Source: Methylococcaceae bacterium UBA975 (lineage in GTDB: Bacteria; Pseudomonadota; Gammaproteobacteria; Methylococcales; Cycloclasticaceae). From it: DNA of 64,000 bases. Location of the stretch: NCBI GenBank assembly GCA_002292375.1, contig DBBV01000017.1, forward strand, positions 228,597-292,596. Reading direction: 5' to 3'. Under the pieces are notes generated by a model, which ran no database searches, was not told the origin of the DNA, and was given only the letters and a program-made list of their open reading frames with translations. Of the stretch, positions 27,619-36,981 are shown one piece after another. Positions within the stretch are counted from its first letter, which is position 1. Each line of letters opens with the position of its first letter. Both the position numbers and the translations under genes were made by a program.

Positions 27619-27702
27619 CCCTAATTTTATCAAATAATTAAATTATTTTTTTAACTGATTGAAAATTATCATTATATTTTATTAAGGACACACGGTTTAC
27701 GC

Positions 27703-28533
27703 ATGAAAATACCTCGCTCTTTCAATCACCCTAGCTTGGATGTTATTGAAGTCCAACCTGCTCAAAACAAACACAGACCTCTCCTATTTATCCACGGCGC
27801 TAATATGTCTGCTTGGTGCTGGAATGAGCAATTTATGCCGTTTTTTGCCAACCTCGGATACCCGTGTTATGCCCTTAGTCTTCGTGGTCACGGCAACAGT
27901 GGTGGCCACCAACAATTAGCAACTAATAGTATCGCCGACTATGTCACTGATGTTCAGCGTGTAGTCGAACAACTTGATGAACCACCCATTTTAGTCGGCC
28001 ATTCTCTCGGCGGACTGGTGGTACAAAAGTACATTGAGCACAACAAGGTGCCCGCCTGTGTTTTATTGGCAACTGTCCCAGCCGATGGCATGCTTCCTTC
28101 ACTGATGGACTTAGCACTATATAATCCGAGTTTTTACACACAATTAAACCTAATACAACTTTTGGGCACCTGGTCAACTGCCGTAGACGTAGCAAGAAAA
28201 GCCATCTTTTCTGGTCACGTTGACGATGAAGTGGTGATTCGCTATTGCGCTCAGATGCAGCCTGAATCGCCTAAAGCCTTACTCGATGCTCTGTGGCTCG
28301 GTCTGCCTAATAAAAAGAACCCCTTTAAGATACCCATGCTTGCGCTTAGCGCCGATGAAGATACGTTTTTTAGGCCTGAACACATCAAGCAAACAGCTAA
28401 GGCTTACGGCGCTGAGTATGCCAATATGAAAGAGACCAGTCACGCCATGATGTTGGACTCGCATTGGCAGCAAAGCGCCGATACAATTAAACAGTGGCTA
28501 CATCAACTGCAACTTGAAACCGCACCGGGCTAA
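27703..28533 (+). CDS. Alpha/beta hydrolase
   Basis: A 276-residue serine hydrolase. The oxyanion strand FIHGANMSAWCW, nucleophile elbow GHSLGG (Ser near residue 107), an acid in LSADEDTFF and the base His in ETSHAMMLD form a complete triad. No signal peptide, so it is probably cytosolic. Substrate unknown; lipase/esterase and ring-cleavage-product hydrolase are both possible. It is a single-gene unit between the ABC operon and gdhB. Confidence 0.88.
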   Translation: MKIPRSFNHPSLDVIEVQPAQNKHRPLLFIHGANMSAWCWNEQFMPFFANLGYPCYALSLRGHGNSGGHQQLATNSIADYVTDVQRVVEQLDEPPILVGHSLGGLVVQKYIEHNKVPACVLLATVPADGMLPSLMDLALYNPSFYTQLNLIQLLGTWSTAVDVARKAIFSGHVDDEVVIRYCAQMQPESPKALLDALWLGLPNKKNPFKIPMLALSADEDTFFRPEHIKQTAKAYGAEYANMKETSHAMMLDSHWQQSADTIKQWLHQLQLETAPG

Positions 28534-28542
28534 ATCGCCCGG
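28525..28542. terminator. Hairpin at the end of the hydrolase gene
   Basis: CCGGGC and GCCCGG pair perfectly across the hydrolase stop codon with a 6-base loop, in the 37-base gap before the convergent gdhB stop. There is no T run on either strand, so it is at best a weak or factor-assisted terminator. Confidence 0.35.
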
Positions 28543-28570
28543 CACGACATACCTGAATCACCACAAACGC

Positions 28571-31500
28571 TTAGTTAATTTTGCTTTTTTCGACAAGTGC
28601 GTGCAGTTCTTTCAAGATAACCGATAATTGCTCTATTTCCGTTTCATTTTCAGTCTGGATCACATTAAGTAGATGCAAGTAACGCTCAATCTCAACACGG
28701 TTACTTTCACACCATGCTTTCACGCGTGCCTGGACCGATGCTTTTTTTGCTGAGCCCTGAAAAATAGAAACCAGTAAGGCTCGGCTTTCGGCGTGTAAAT
28801 CGTCACGTAAGGCTGACCTAGCCAGCGACTGCCAATAATTCTTACGTGGCAGCTGGCTAATACTGCTATGCAGCCAACTTAGCTTTAGTTCATCGCGAAT
28901 ACTAAAATACACCTGCGGCACGTCCGCTTTAGCCTGTTTTACGACACTTTGTACGGCAATAATATCTAGGCAAGTAAATTCTAACTCTAGGCTACTGATC
29001 TTCTGCGCTAGCTGTTCGCCTACGCCGGCTGACTGATAGCCTGCTGATCGATTTTCAACAACCGCTTTTTCATCTGCCGTCGCGTGATCTACGATCTCAC
29101 GACTAATCAGCGCTACCTGGCCGCCAAACTCTTGAATAACGTCATCAATAGATGCTGTACCGGCTCTATTACTTTGCAGCCAAAACATCGTGCGTTCGAT
29201 CAGTTTTCGAACCTCCATGAGCAACTCAACCTGAACCTCTGGCGCCAGCTGGTTGTCCAGCGCTTCGATTTCTCGCCACATACTCTGTGCATTAAAAATC
29301 TCACACGCAATTTTATAGTGCTTAATAACGTCCCCAATGCTCGCCCCTACTTCGTCTCGCATCCTAAAAGCAAATGAAGGCCCTAAGCGATTCACCATAC
29401 TGTTAACTAACTGGTTAACAATAATATCGTCACGCAGACGATGATCATTGATTGCTATTGCGTGTTTGCGTCTAAGTTGGCTAGGAAAATACGCCGTTAG
29501 TTCGTCTTTAAAACCGGCGTCCTTTAAAACCTCAGCACCACTAAAAAGGTCTTTTAACAACAGTTTACTGTAGGCAAAAACAACCGCCAGCTCGGGTCTA
29601 TACAAGCCTTCCCCACGCGTTTTACGTTGCTCTATTTCCTCATGGTCTGGTAAATACTCAACCAGCCTATCTAGGCGTCCTTCTTGGCCTAGGCGGTCAA
29701 TTAATCGCGCATGCACTTCAAGCATCGCAGGCGCTTGCCGCTCGACCATACTAATTGCTTGGGTTTGCAGGTAATTGTTACGTAACACTAAATCGCTGAC
29801 TTCATCGGTCATCTTGGCCAATAAATTATCACGCTGCTTGCCGCTCAAACTGGCCTGCTCTACCAATTTATTTAACAATATTTTGATGTTTACCTCGTGA
29901 TCAGAACAATCGACCCCTGCGGCATTATCTATGGCGTCAGTATTAACCCGGCCATTTGCCGCGTATTCGATGCGCCCTAATTGCGTAAAACCTAAATTAC
30001 CGCCTTCGCCGATAACTTTACAACGTAAATCTTTACCGTTTACCCGTAACGAGTCATTGGCCCGATCACCCACTTGATCATTAGTCTCTTTGCTGGATTT
30101 AACGTACGTGCCAATACCGCCATTCCATAACAAATCGACGGGAGCCTTTAACATCGCTTGAATCAGCTCATTCGGGGTTAAGGTTTTAGTTGAAATATCG
30201 AGCATTTTTTGTACTTCTAAGCTCAGTGTTATAGATTTTTCAGCACGTGAATAAATCCCACCACCGTTAGAAATCAATTTTGTCTCGTAATCTGCCCAGC
30301 TTGAGCGTGGCAAGTTAAACAAACGCTGCCGTTCTTTAAAGGAAGCCGCCGTATCTGGAGTGGGGTCAAGAAAAATATGTAGATGATTAAACGCCCCTTG
30401 CAAACGTATTTTTTCAGATAACAGCATACCGTTACCAAATACATCACCCCCCATATCACCGATACCAATGACATTGAACGCTGTAGTTTGCGTATCAACA
30501 CCCATTTCTCTGAAGTGGCGTTTGACAGATTCCCAAGCACCTTTGGCAGTTATACCCATTTTTTTATGGTCATAACCCACCGAACCACCCGAAGCAAACG
30601 CATCCCCAAGCCAAAACCCATGGGCTATAGCAATACCGTTAGCGATATCTGAAAATGTCGCAGTCCCCTTATCTGCTGCAACGACCAAATATGGATCGTC
30701 GTTATCGTATCGAACCACATTACTCGGTGGCACCACTTGCTCACCTTTTAGGTTATCCGTAATGTCGAGCAGGGCACCAATAAAAATACTATAGCATTCA
30801 ATAACTTCAGTCATGACTTCATCTCGAGGAAGCCCATCCAATGAACGTTTAACGATAAAACCACCCTTAGCGCCTGTGGGTACGATCACCGCATTTTTTG
30901 ACATTTGCGCCTTCATTAACCCCAGCACTTCGGTTCTAAAGTCTTCTTTTCTATCCGACCAGCGCAGCCCACCACGGGCCACGTCACCGCCCCTTAAATG
31001 CACCCCTTCAATACGTGGCGAGTATACAAAAATCTCGAATTTTGGGCGGGGTGACGGCAACTCCATCAGCGCGATTGGATCAAGCTTAAAAACCACATAA
31101 GGTATCCCCTTGGCGTCTTCACCTACTTGGTAATAACTGGTACGCAACGTTGACTGAATTAAGTTCAAATAGCGACGTAAGATCCTATCTTCGTCCAACG
31201 ACACCACTGTTTCAATTTCTGCTGCAATGAGCGCTTCATGTTGGGCTATTTTTTTAGCTCTATTTTTAACCAGCGGTTCAAACTTTAATTCGAACAAATG
31301 CACCAGGTGGCTGGCTATCGTTGGGTTGCTTTCTAACGTTTGTTCAACATACGCCTGACTGAAGGCAATACCCGCTTGGCGTAAATACAGATAGTACGCA
31401 CGCAACAACATGATTTTTTTCCAATCAAGGTTAGCCTTAATCACCAGACGATTAAAACCGTCGTTTTCAACGTGCTGCGTCCACACCTTTTCAAAAACAG

Positions 31501-33400
31501 TCTGGAACTTATCTTTGAGCTGTTGAAAATTGGGTAATGTCGCATTATAGATCAGCCCAAAATCATGCACCCAATAACTGATATTAGACTGGCTGTCTTT
31601 TATTTCAAACGGGTGCTCGTCGTATACGGTAACACCCATATTTTCTAGCACGGGCAAAGTTTGCGACAGGGGAGCGGGGGCACCTTTATTAATTAGTTTA
31701 AATTGCAGGCCTTTATGCACCGACTGCTCTGGTTTATAAAGAGACATTTGAATGGATTGATCAGCTTTGTCACGTAAGGCTTCTGCTTTTTCAATATCCA
31801 AGATAGCAAAGTCAACGCTATACTTTTCTTTATATGCACTGGCAAAACCTTCCCCGTATCGATTAAACAACAACACACCCTTTTCTGTTCCATACTGTGC
31901 GTTAAGCGTTGAAGATAAGTCATCCTTCCAGTCCCTAAGGGCGTCTATGATTTCGTTTTCGAGGTCTACAACATTAAACTCACCAGACCAATGCTCAGGC
32001 GTGTGCACAGTAAAATGAACCCTCGCAAACATTGATTCGCTAAACTCGATATTAAAATCAATATTATCGGCTTTTAACATTTCGCAAATAACTGCCGACA
32101 TTTTCTTTCTAACATGGGTGTTGTAGCGATCTCTGGGCACATAAACCAAAATCGACACGAATTGACCGTATCCGTCACATCGAGCAAATAAGCGAATACG
32201 TTGGCGCTCTCTTAATTGCAAAACACCTAGTGCTAAAGCCAGCAACTCTTCATCATTGGCATGAAACAGCTCATCGCGTGGCAAACTTTCCAAGGTATTC
32301 ATTAATGCTCTGCCGCTGTAACTATCTAGCTTATAGCGTGAGTTTTTAAATACCTTTTGTACTTTTTTGCGTATTAACGGTACTTGATTGATGGGTAGTT
32401 TATAGCCCTTAGACGTATACAGACCTAAAAAGCGGTATTCACCAATAACTTGTCCATTTTTATCAAACTTTTTAACACCAATATAGTCCATATAAGCTGC
32501 GCGCTGAACTATCGATTTGGTCGTGGCTTTGGTGACAATCAATGGGCAGGGCTCGCTCATAAAATCACAGGTTTTATTGGTGATAGGTATCACATCGATG
32601 GTTGGAATTGTCGCCAGCTCATCCCTCAAAATACCGCGACCAGAACCAGCCAGTATCTTAAAGCCATCCAGTTTTTTTGTTTTGACCAACTCATATTCCC
32701 TACAGCCTAGGAATATAAAATTATCTTGCGCTATCCATTGTAAAAATTCTGCTGCTTCTGCTAGGTCTTGGCCTTCATCCTTACACGGGTAATCAATTAA
32801 AGCGCTCGCTGCCTGAGAGAGTTTTTCGAGACTGTACGACCAATCTTCATTAACCGCTTCACAATGTTGCAGTACCTTATGGACCTCCGCTTGAATTAAC
32901 GCCAACTCATTACTTTCAATCCCTTGACGATCAATTTCAAGACGAATAAAGGCCTCTTTTGTAACCTTAGCTTTAGGTTTCGGCTGTGTTAGTGCGCCCG
33001 ATTTATCTCGGCACACATCAATGATAGGGTGTACAACAAAATGACAGGTAAGCCCCCGTTGATTTAAGTTCATCGTCAAAGAGTTAATTAAGTAAGGCCT
33101 ATCAGCTGCAACAATTTCAATTACGCTAAAGTCTGACGCCCACCCATCGGTGTTAGTTTCTGGGTTATAAACCTTAACCTTAAACCCCTTCTTATGCGTC
33201 TGTGCTAGTTGCCAATGTGCTACTGCTGAACCTACCAAGTCTTCTGCTGTTCGTTCTAGTAAATCTTGTAGAGCCACTTCACTGTAGTACTCGTGGATAA
33301 AAGCATCGATCAACGTTGCTTTTTTGCTATCAAATCCAACGAAAACCAACTTACTTAATTTTGTAAATAATTGCTTTTTTTGCTTTACTTCAATCTTCAT
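28571..33400 (-). CDS. gdhB: NAD-specific glutamate dehydrogenase, 180-kDa type
   Basis: Oxidatively deaminates glutamate to 2-oxoglutarate and ammonia with NAD. At 1609 residues this is the large GDH class (GDH180) of Pseudomonas and Streptomyces. An N-terminal ACT-like regulatory half (about residues 1-700) is followed by the catalytic domain with RGGDVARGGLRWSDR, PTGAKGGF (catalytic Lys) and the dinucleotide-binding GIGDMGGDVFGNG, then a helical C-terminal part. The start at 33400 has GGAGAG 7 bases upstream; the frame could begin 5 codons earlier at a TTG, which lacks a site. Confidence 0.95.
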   Translation of the reverse strand: MKIEVKQKKQLFTKLSKLVFVGFDSKKATLIDAFIHEYYSEVALQDLLERTAEDLVGSAVAHWQLAQTHKKGFKVKVYNPETNTDGWASDFSVIEIVAADRPYLINSLTMNLNQRGLTCHFVVHPIIDVCRDKSGALTQPKPKAKVTKEAFIRLEIDRQGIESNELALIQAEVHKVLQHCEAVNEDWSYSLEKLSQAASALIDYPCKDEGQDLAEAAEFLQWIAQDNFIFLGCREYELVKTKKLDGFKILAGSGRGILRDELATIPTIDVIPITNKTCDFMSEPCPLIVTKATTKSIVQRAAYMDYIGVKKFDKNGQVIGEYRFLGLYTSKGYKLPINQVPLIRKKVQKVFKNSRYKLDSYSGRALMNTLESLPRDELFHANDEELLALALGVLQLRERQRIRLFARCDGYGQFVSILVYVPRDRYNTHVRKKMSAVICEMLKADNIDFNIEFSESMFARVHFTVHTPEHWSGEFNVVDLENEIIDALRDWKDDLSSTLNAQYGTEKGVLLFNRYGEGFASAYKEKYSVDFAILDIEKAEALRDKADQSIQMSLYKPEQSVHKGLQFKLINKGAPAPLSQTLPVLENMGVTVYDEHPFEIKDSQSNISYWVHDFGLIYNATLPNFQQLKDKFQTVFEKVWTQHVENDGFNRLVIKANLDWKKIMLLRAYYLYLRQAGIAFSQAYVEQTLESNPTIASHLVHLFELKFEPLVKNRAKKIAQHEALIAAEIETVVSLDEDRILRRYLNLIQSTLRTSYYQVGEDAKGIPYVVFKLDPIALMELPSPRPKFEIFVYSPRIEGVHLRGGDVARGGLRWSDRKEDFRTEVLGLMKAQMSKNAVIVPTGAKGGFIVKRSLDGLPRDEVMTEVIECYSIFIGALLDITDNLKGEQVVPPSNVVRYDNDDPYLVVAADKGTATFSDIANGIAIAHGFWLGDAFASGGSVGYDHKKMGITAKGAWESVKRHFREMGVDTQTTAFNVIGIGDMGGDVFGNGMLLSEKIRLQGAFNHLHIFLDPTPDTAASFKERQRLFNLPRSSWADYETKLISNGGGIYSRAEKSITLSLEVQKMLDISTKTLTPNELIQAMLKAPVDLLWNGGIGTYVKSSKETNDQVGDRANDSLRVNGKDLRCKVIGEGGNLGFTQLGRIEYAANGRVNTDAIDNAAGVDCSDHEVNIKILLNKLVEQASLSGKQRDNLLAKMTDEVSDLVLRNNYLQTQAISMVERQAPAMLEVHARLIDRLGQEGRLDRLVEYLPDHEEIEQRKTRGEGLYRPELAVVFAYSKLLLKDLFSGAEVLKDAGFKDELTAYFPSQLRRKHAIAINDHRLRDDIIVNQLVNSMVNRLGPSFAFRMRDEVGASIGDVIKHYKIACEIFNAQSMWREIEALDNQLAPEVQVELLMEVRKLIERTMFWLQSNRAGTASIDDVIQEFGGQVALISREIVDHATADEKAVVENRSAGYQSAGVGEQLAQKISSLELEFTCLDIIAVQSVVKQAKADVPQVYFSIRDELKLSWLHSSISQLPRKNYWQSLARSALRDDLHAESRALLVSIFQGSAKKASVQARVKAWCESNRVEIERYLHLLNVIQTENETEIEQLSVILKELHALVEKSKIN

Positions 33401-33647
33401 TGCGGAGCTCTCCAAGTTGACTCTATGTAAAATAGTATAGGAGAGATTCTATTTTTTGCTTGAATGTAATAAACAGCTAAAATAACGCTGCTTTAAAGGC
33501 CTAATTACCACAGCCAAGACCCATTTCTTACTCATAACAGCCCTGACCCAAGTCTAGATTATTAAATAAAATCCAAGCCCTCCGACACCCTATGTACTGC
33601 CATTACATGACTGAATTTTGATGACTACCTGGGAGTGAGGTTTTTCC

Positions 33648-34640
33648 TTATGCATTAACATCAATAACCACCCTGCCACGAATTTTACCTGCAATTATTT
33701 GTTGCGCTAATTCTGGCACCTTAGACATCGGTTCAACGCGACTAATGGCCATTATTTTATCCTTGGGTAAATCGACATCAAGTCGACGCCACGCCTCTTC
33801 TCGCAAAGCCATACTGGCCATAACAGAGTCAATACCCGCTAAAATCACACCGCGTAAAATAAAAGGGAACACCGAGCTTGGCAGATCAATACCCCCGGCT
33901 AAACCGCACATGGCAACACAACCGTTGCGTTTAGTTTGGGCGATAACATTCGCTAAGGTGTCAGAGCCCACTGAGTCAATCGCAGCCGCCCAGCGTTCTT
34001 CTGCTAACGGCGGACCTTTTTCTGCTAACGATTGCCGTTCAATAAAGCCTTGAGCACCCAATTGTTTGAGGTATCCGTGTGTGTCTGGACGACCTGTTGA
34101 AGCCACAACCTGATAGCCTAAATTGGCTAATAAGGCGATAGAAACTGAGCCCACGCCACCGGCAGCGCCAGTAACAAGCACCTCACCATCCATTGGTGTA
34201 ACGCCTTGCCTCTCGAGCATTAGTACTGACAGCATTGCTGTGTAGCCAGCCGTTCCTATTGCCATTGTTTCTTGCAAGCTAAAACTCTCGGGGACTTTAA
34301 GCACAAAATCTGCGTTGACGCGCTGCATTTGACTGTAACCGCCCCAGTGCTGCTCACTCAAACCATACCCATTCACCAACACCGAATCACCCGGTACAAA
34401 TTTTGTCGACCGTGACGCCACAACCGTACCTGCTAAATCGATGCCACAAACCATGGGCAAGCGCTTGCAGATGTCTCTTGTGCCCGTTACTGCCAAGCCA
34501 TCTTTGTAGTTAAGCGACGAGTAAGACACCGCAATTAAGACGTCTTCATCGGGTAGGTCATTAAGTGTTAATTGCTGTAATTGCCCCACCGTTTTACCAG
34601 CAACATCGTGTGCTACGATTGCATTGAATGAATTAGCCAT
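33648..34640 (-). CDS. acuI: AcuI/YhdH-family NADPH-dependent acryloyl-CoA reductase
   Basis: Medium-chain dehydrogenase/reductase of 330 residues without the zinc ligands of alcohol dehydrogenases. NADPH site GAAGGVGS, and the subfamily blocks YSSLNYKDGLA, CGIDLAGTV and GLAGGIDLPSSVFPFILRGV match YhdH/AcuI (324-330 residues). The known reaction detoxifies acryloyl-CoA to propionyl-CoA; in a bacterium that handles DMSP or propionate this would fit, but only homology supports it. It is divergent from tupA with a 109-base gap and has no operon partner. Confidence 0.85.
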   Translation of the reverse strand: MANSFNAIVAHDVAGKTVGQLQQLTLNDLPDEDVLIAVSYSSLNYKDGLAVTGTRDICKRLPMVCGIDLAGTVVASRSTKFVPGDSVLVNGYGLSEQHWGGYSQMQRVNADFVLKVPESFSLQETMAIGTAGYTAMLSVLMLERQGVTPMDGEVLVTGAAGGVGSVSIALLANLGYQVVASTGRPDTHGYLKQLGAQGFIERQSLAEKGPPLAEERWAAAIDSVGSDTLANVIAQTKRNGCVAMCGLAGGIDLPSSVFPFILRGVILAGIDSVMASMALREEAWRRLDVDLPKDKIMAISRVEPMSKVPELAQQIIAGKIRGRVVIDVNA

Positions 34641-34749
34641 TTTTTTCTCTCCAAAAATTTAAATTTAAAGTGTCGATAACAACCCTTTTAACTTGCCCAC
34701 ATAGCCCCCCAACGTTACCATAATTTTTTAACTTAGAACGAACATCAGT

Positions 34750-35571
34750 TTGAAAAAAAAAACTTATTTAGCCACTTTCCTTATCTGCTTACTGAGCCTC
34801 CCTGTGAGTGCTAATAACGCCTTACGCCTAGCGACTACAACTAGCACCGAAAATTCGGGCTTATTGGCCGTGTTGCTGCCTGCGTTTACTCAACAAACGG
34901 GCATTGTGGTCAATGTGATTGCTGTCGGGACGGGCAAGGCCTTACAGCTTGCAAAAAATGGTGACGCCGATGTTGTGATGGTGCACGCCAGGCAAGCAGA
35001 AAACGTCTTTATCGCCGAAGGCTTTGGCGTTAATCGTCGGGACGTGATGGAAAACGACTTTGTTTTAGTCGGGCCAGCCCATGACCCCGCCGGGGTCAAA
35101 GGCACTAATAGCAGTCGCAACGTCTTCAAAAAAATCGCACTCACTAAATCAACCTTTATTTCCCGTGGAGATCATTCCGGCACCCACCAAAAAGAGTTGG
35201 TTATTTGGAAGCACGCCACCATTCGCCCTAATGGGAGGTGGTACAAAGAAGCGGGACAAGGCATGGGGAATGTTCTATTAATGGCCAATGAACTGGGCGC
35301 TTATACATTGACTGATCGTGGCACTTGGCTCGCGTATCAGGACAAGCTGTCCTTAGCCTTGTTACACAGTGGCGGCGTGCTGTTAAAAAACCCTTACGGT
35401 ATAATCGCTGTTAACCCTGCTTTACATAAAGATATTCAATACCTTAAAGCCATGTCGTTGATCGCTTGGCTGACCTCACCGGCGGGACAAAGCTTAATCG
35501 ATGCCTACGAAAAAAAGGGGCAGCGATTATTTTTCCCCACCGCCATTAAAGACGTGGTGGCTAATGAATGA
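34750..35571 (+). CDS. tupA: Tungstate ABC transporter binding protein
   Basis: A 273-residue periplasmic protein with a signal peptide (about residues 1-22) and the TupA signature TTTSTENSG directly after it. That motif's Thr/Ser residues wrap the oxyanion and separate TupA from molybdate-binding ModA. A later GDHSGTH block also fits. The start is TTG with no good ribosome site. First gene of tupABC-moeA; tupB overlaps its last codons by 8 bases. Confidence 0.9.
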   Translation: MKKKTYLATFLICLLSLPVSANNALRLATTTSTENSGLLAVLLPAFTQQTGIVVNVIAVGTGKALQLAKNGDADVVMVHARQAENVFIAEGFGVNRRDVMENDFVLVGPAHDPAGVKGTNSSRNVFKKIALTKSTFISRGDHSGTHQKELVIWKHATIRPNGRWYKEAGQGMGNVLLMANELGAYTLTDRGTWLAYQDKLSLALLHSGGVLLKNPYGIIAVNPALHKDIQYLKAMSLIAWLTSPAGQSLIDAYEKKGQRLFFPTAIKDVVANE

Positions 35572-36265
35572 TATCCAGCAAGCCAGTGTAGCCGCCTTCG
35601 AATTATTACTTAGCGGCGACCAAACAACATGGGAAATCATTTCACTGTCGTTTTCGGTTTCCTTGTCGGCTATTGCTATCGCAAGCCCTCTAGCGTTGAT
35701 CCTCGCTTTCTTTCTCGCTTTCTTTCAATTCCCGCTAAGGCGTGCGTTGATTGCCTTATTTAACACGTTTATGTCCGTACCCGCCGTGGTGATCGGGCTA
35801 ACCCTCTACTTGTTATTGTCACGCAGCGGCCCACTCGGTGAACTAAAGCTGTTATTTACCGACAAGGCGATGATTATTGGTCAAATATTACTCAGTTTTC
35901 CGCTACTGGTTGCAATGGCACACGCCGCTTTTCAAGCCGCTGATAGGCGCGCATGGGAAACCGCCATAACCTTGGGCGCAAAACCGTGGCGTGCATTTTT
36001 CACCTTAATGTTTGAAGTTCGATTCGGCTTAATCGCCGCTGTAGTGGCTGGATTTGGCCGCGTGATCGCAGAGATCGGCTGCTCGATGATGGTGGGCGGT
36101 AATATTTTGCACGCCACACGCAATATTCCAACTGCCATCGCCTTAGAAACGAGCAAGGGTGAGTTTGCACAAGGTATCGCCTTGGGCATCATGTTACTTA
36201 TCATGTCCCTGAGCTTGAACGCGGGGGTTTCACTCTTTCAAGGCAAAGGCGAGTTGCGCGCATGA
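35564..36265 (+). CDS. tupB: Tungstate ABC transporter permease
   Basis: The start at 35564 (MNDIQQ) is chosen within the end of tupA; a longer frame from 35501 would read through tupA in another phase. The 233-residue protein has five to six membrane segments and the permease EAA-loop AWETAITLGAKPWRAF. Homologues pair with TupA for tungstate uptake. Overlap with tupA is 8 bases, with tupC 4 (ATGA). Confidence 0.9.
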   Translation: MNDIQQASVAAFELLLSGDQTTWEIISLSFSVSLSAIAIASPLALILAFFLAFFQFPLRRALIALFNTFMSVPAVVIGLTLYLLLSRSGPLGELKLLFTDKAMIIGQILLSFPLLVAMAHAAFQAADRRAWETAITLGAKPWRAFFTLMFEVRFGLIAAVVAGFGRVIAEIGCSMMVGGNILHATRNIPTAIALETSKGEFAQGIALGIMLLIMSLSLNAGVSLFQGKGELRA

Positions 36266-36981
36266 GCGATTTAATTGACTACCACGGTATAAAAATAAGC
36301 CTATCGGGCAAGCTGATTTTAGACATTGACCATTTAGCCGTCAAAGCGCACCAATGCACCTTAGTGACGGGGCAAAATGGTTCCGGTAAAACCACCTTGT
36401 TTAAAATTATGAGCGGCCTATTACGGCCCGACTCAATTCAAGTCGACTACCAGGGTCGACAGATGAACTGGAAACAAGCCAAACCAGTCTTACAACGCGA
36501 TATTATCTATTTGCATCAACAACCTTATTTATTTGATGCTAGCGTTGCCGATAATGTCGCTTATGGTTTATATCGCCGTGGCGAAAGTAAAAACAGCGTA
36601 CAAAAAAAAGTATTTCAGGCCTTAGACTGGGCTAATTTGTCACACCTTGCACAACGTCATGCAAAACACTTATCTGGGGGCGAAAAACAACGAGTTGCAC
36701 TGACCCGGGCACGCATTTTAGCCCCTAGTTTACTGCTACTCGACGAACCCACTGCGAGCATGGACAACGAGGCCAAGCAACAAACCGCTTACTTATTACA
36801 GCGTTTAAAAGAAGAAGGTGTCTGTGTTGTCATAAGTAGCCACGAATCGCACACCGTTGATCACCTAGCCGACCACCATTTATGCATTGAGCACGGTAAA
36901 ATAACGGCCCTTGAACCCGTAAAACAGTCAGCTAAGGTCACCGTTTTAAACCACGTTAAAAATACGTTATCACATGACTAA
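36262..36981 (+). CDS. tupC: Tungstate ABC transporter ATPase
   Basis: A 239-residue ATPase with Walker A GQNGSGKTT, signature LSGGEKQR, Walker B LLLLDEP and a switch His in ISSHE. It lacks the C-terminal TOBE domain that ModC usually carries, which fits the TupC type. Overlaps tupB by 4 and moeA by 8 bases. Confidence 0.9.
   Translation: MSDLIDYHGIKISLSGKLILDIDHLAVKAHQCTLVTGQNGSGKTTLFKIMSGLLRPDSIQVDYQGRQMNWKQAKPVLQRDIIYLHQQPYLFDASVADNVAYGLYRRGESKNSVQKKVFQALDWANLSHLAQRHAKHLSGGEKQRVALTRARILAPSLLLLDEPTASMDNEAKQQTAYLLQRLKEEGVCVVISSHESHTVDHLADHHLCIEHGKITALEPVKQSAKVTVLNHVKNTLSHD

Larger units (their letters stand above)
27351..27702. other. 352-base gene-free region between the ABC operon and the hydrolase gene
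   Basis: It holds an 11-base palindrome (27457-27467), a TATAAT at 27472-27477 on the plus strand without a good -35, a minus-strand hairpin plus T8, a GAGGAGGAG tract on the plus strand, and a good minus-strand promoter. It also contains an AT-rich stretch (27625-27685). No start codon sits at proper distance from the purine tract. Confidence 0.6.

Noticed and set aside
28525..28542. Strong rho-independent terminator between the hydrolase and gdhB
   Set aside because: The hairpin is real but lacks a T run on both strands, so it is listed only with low confidence.
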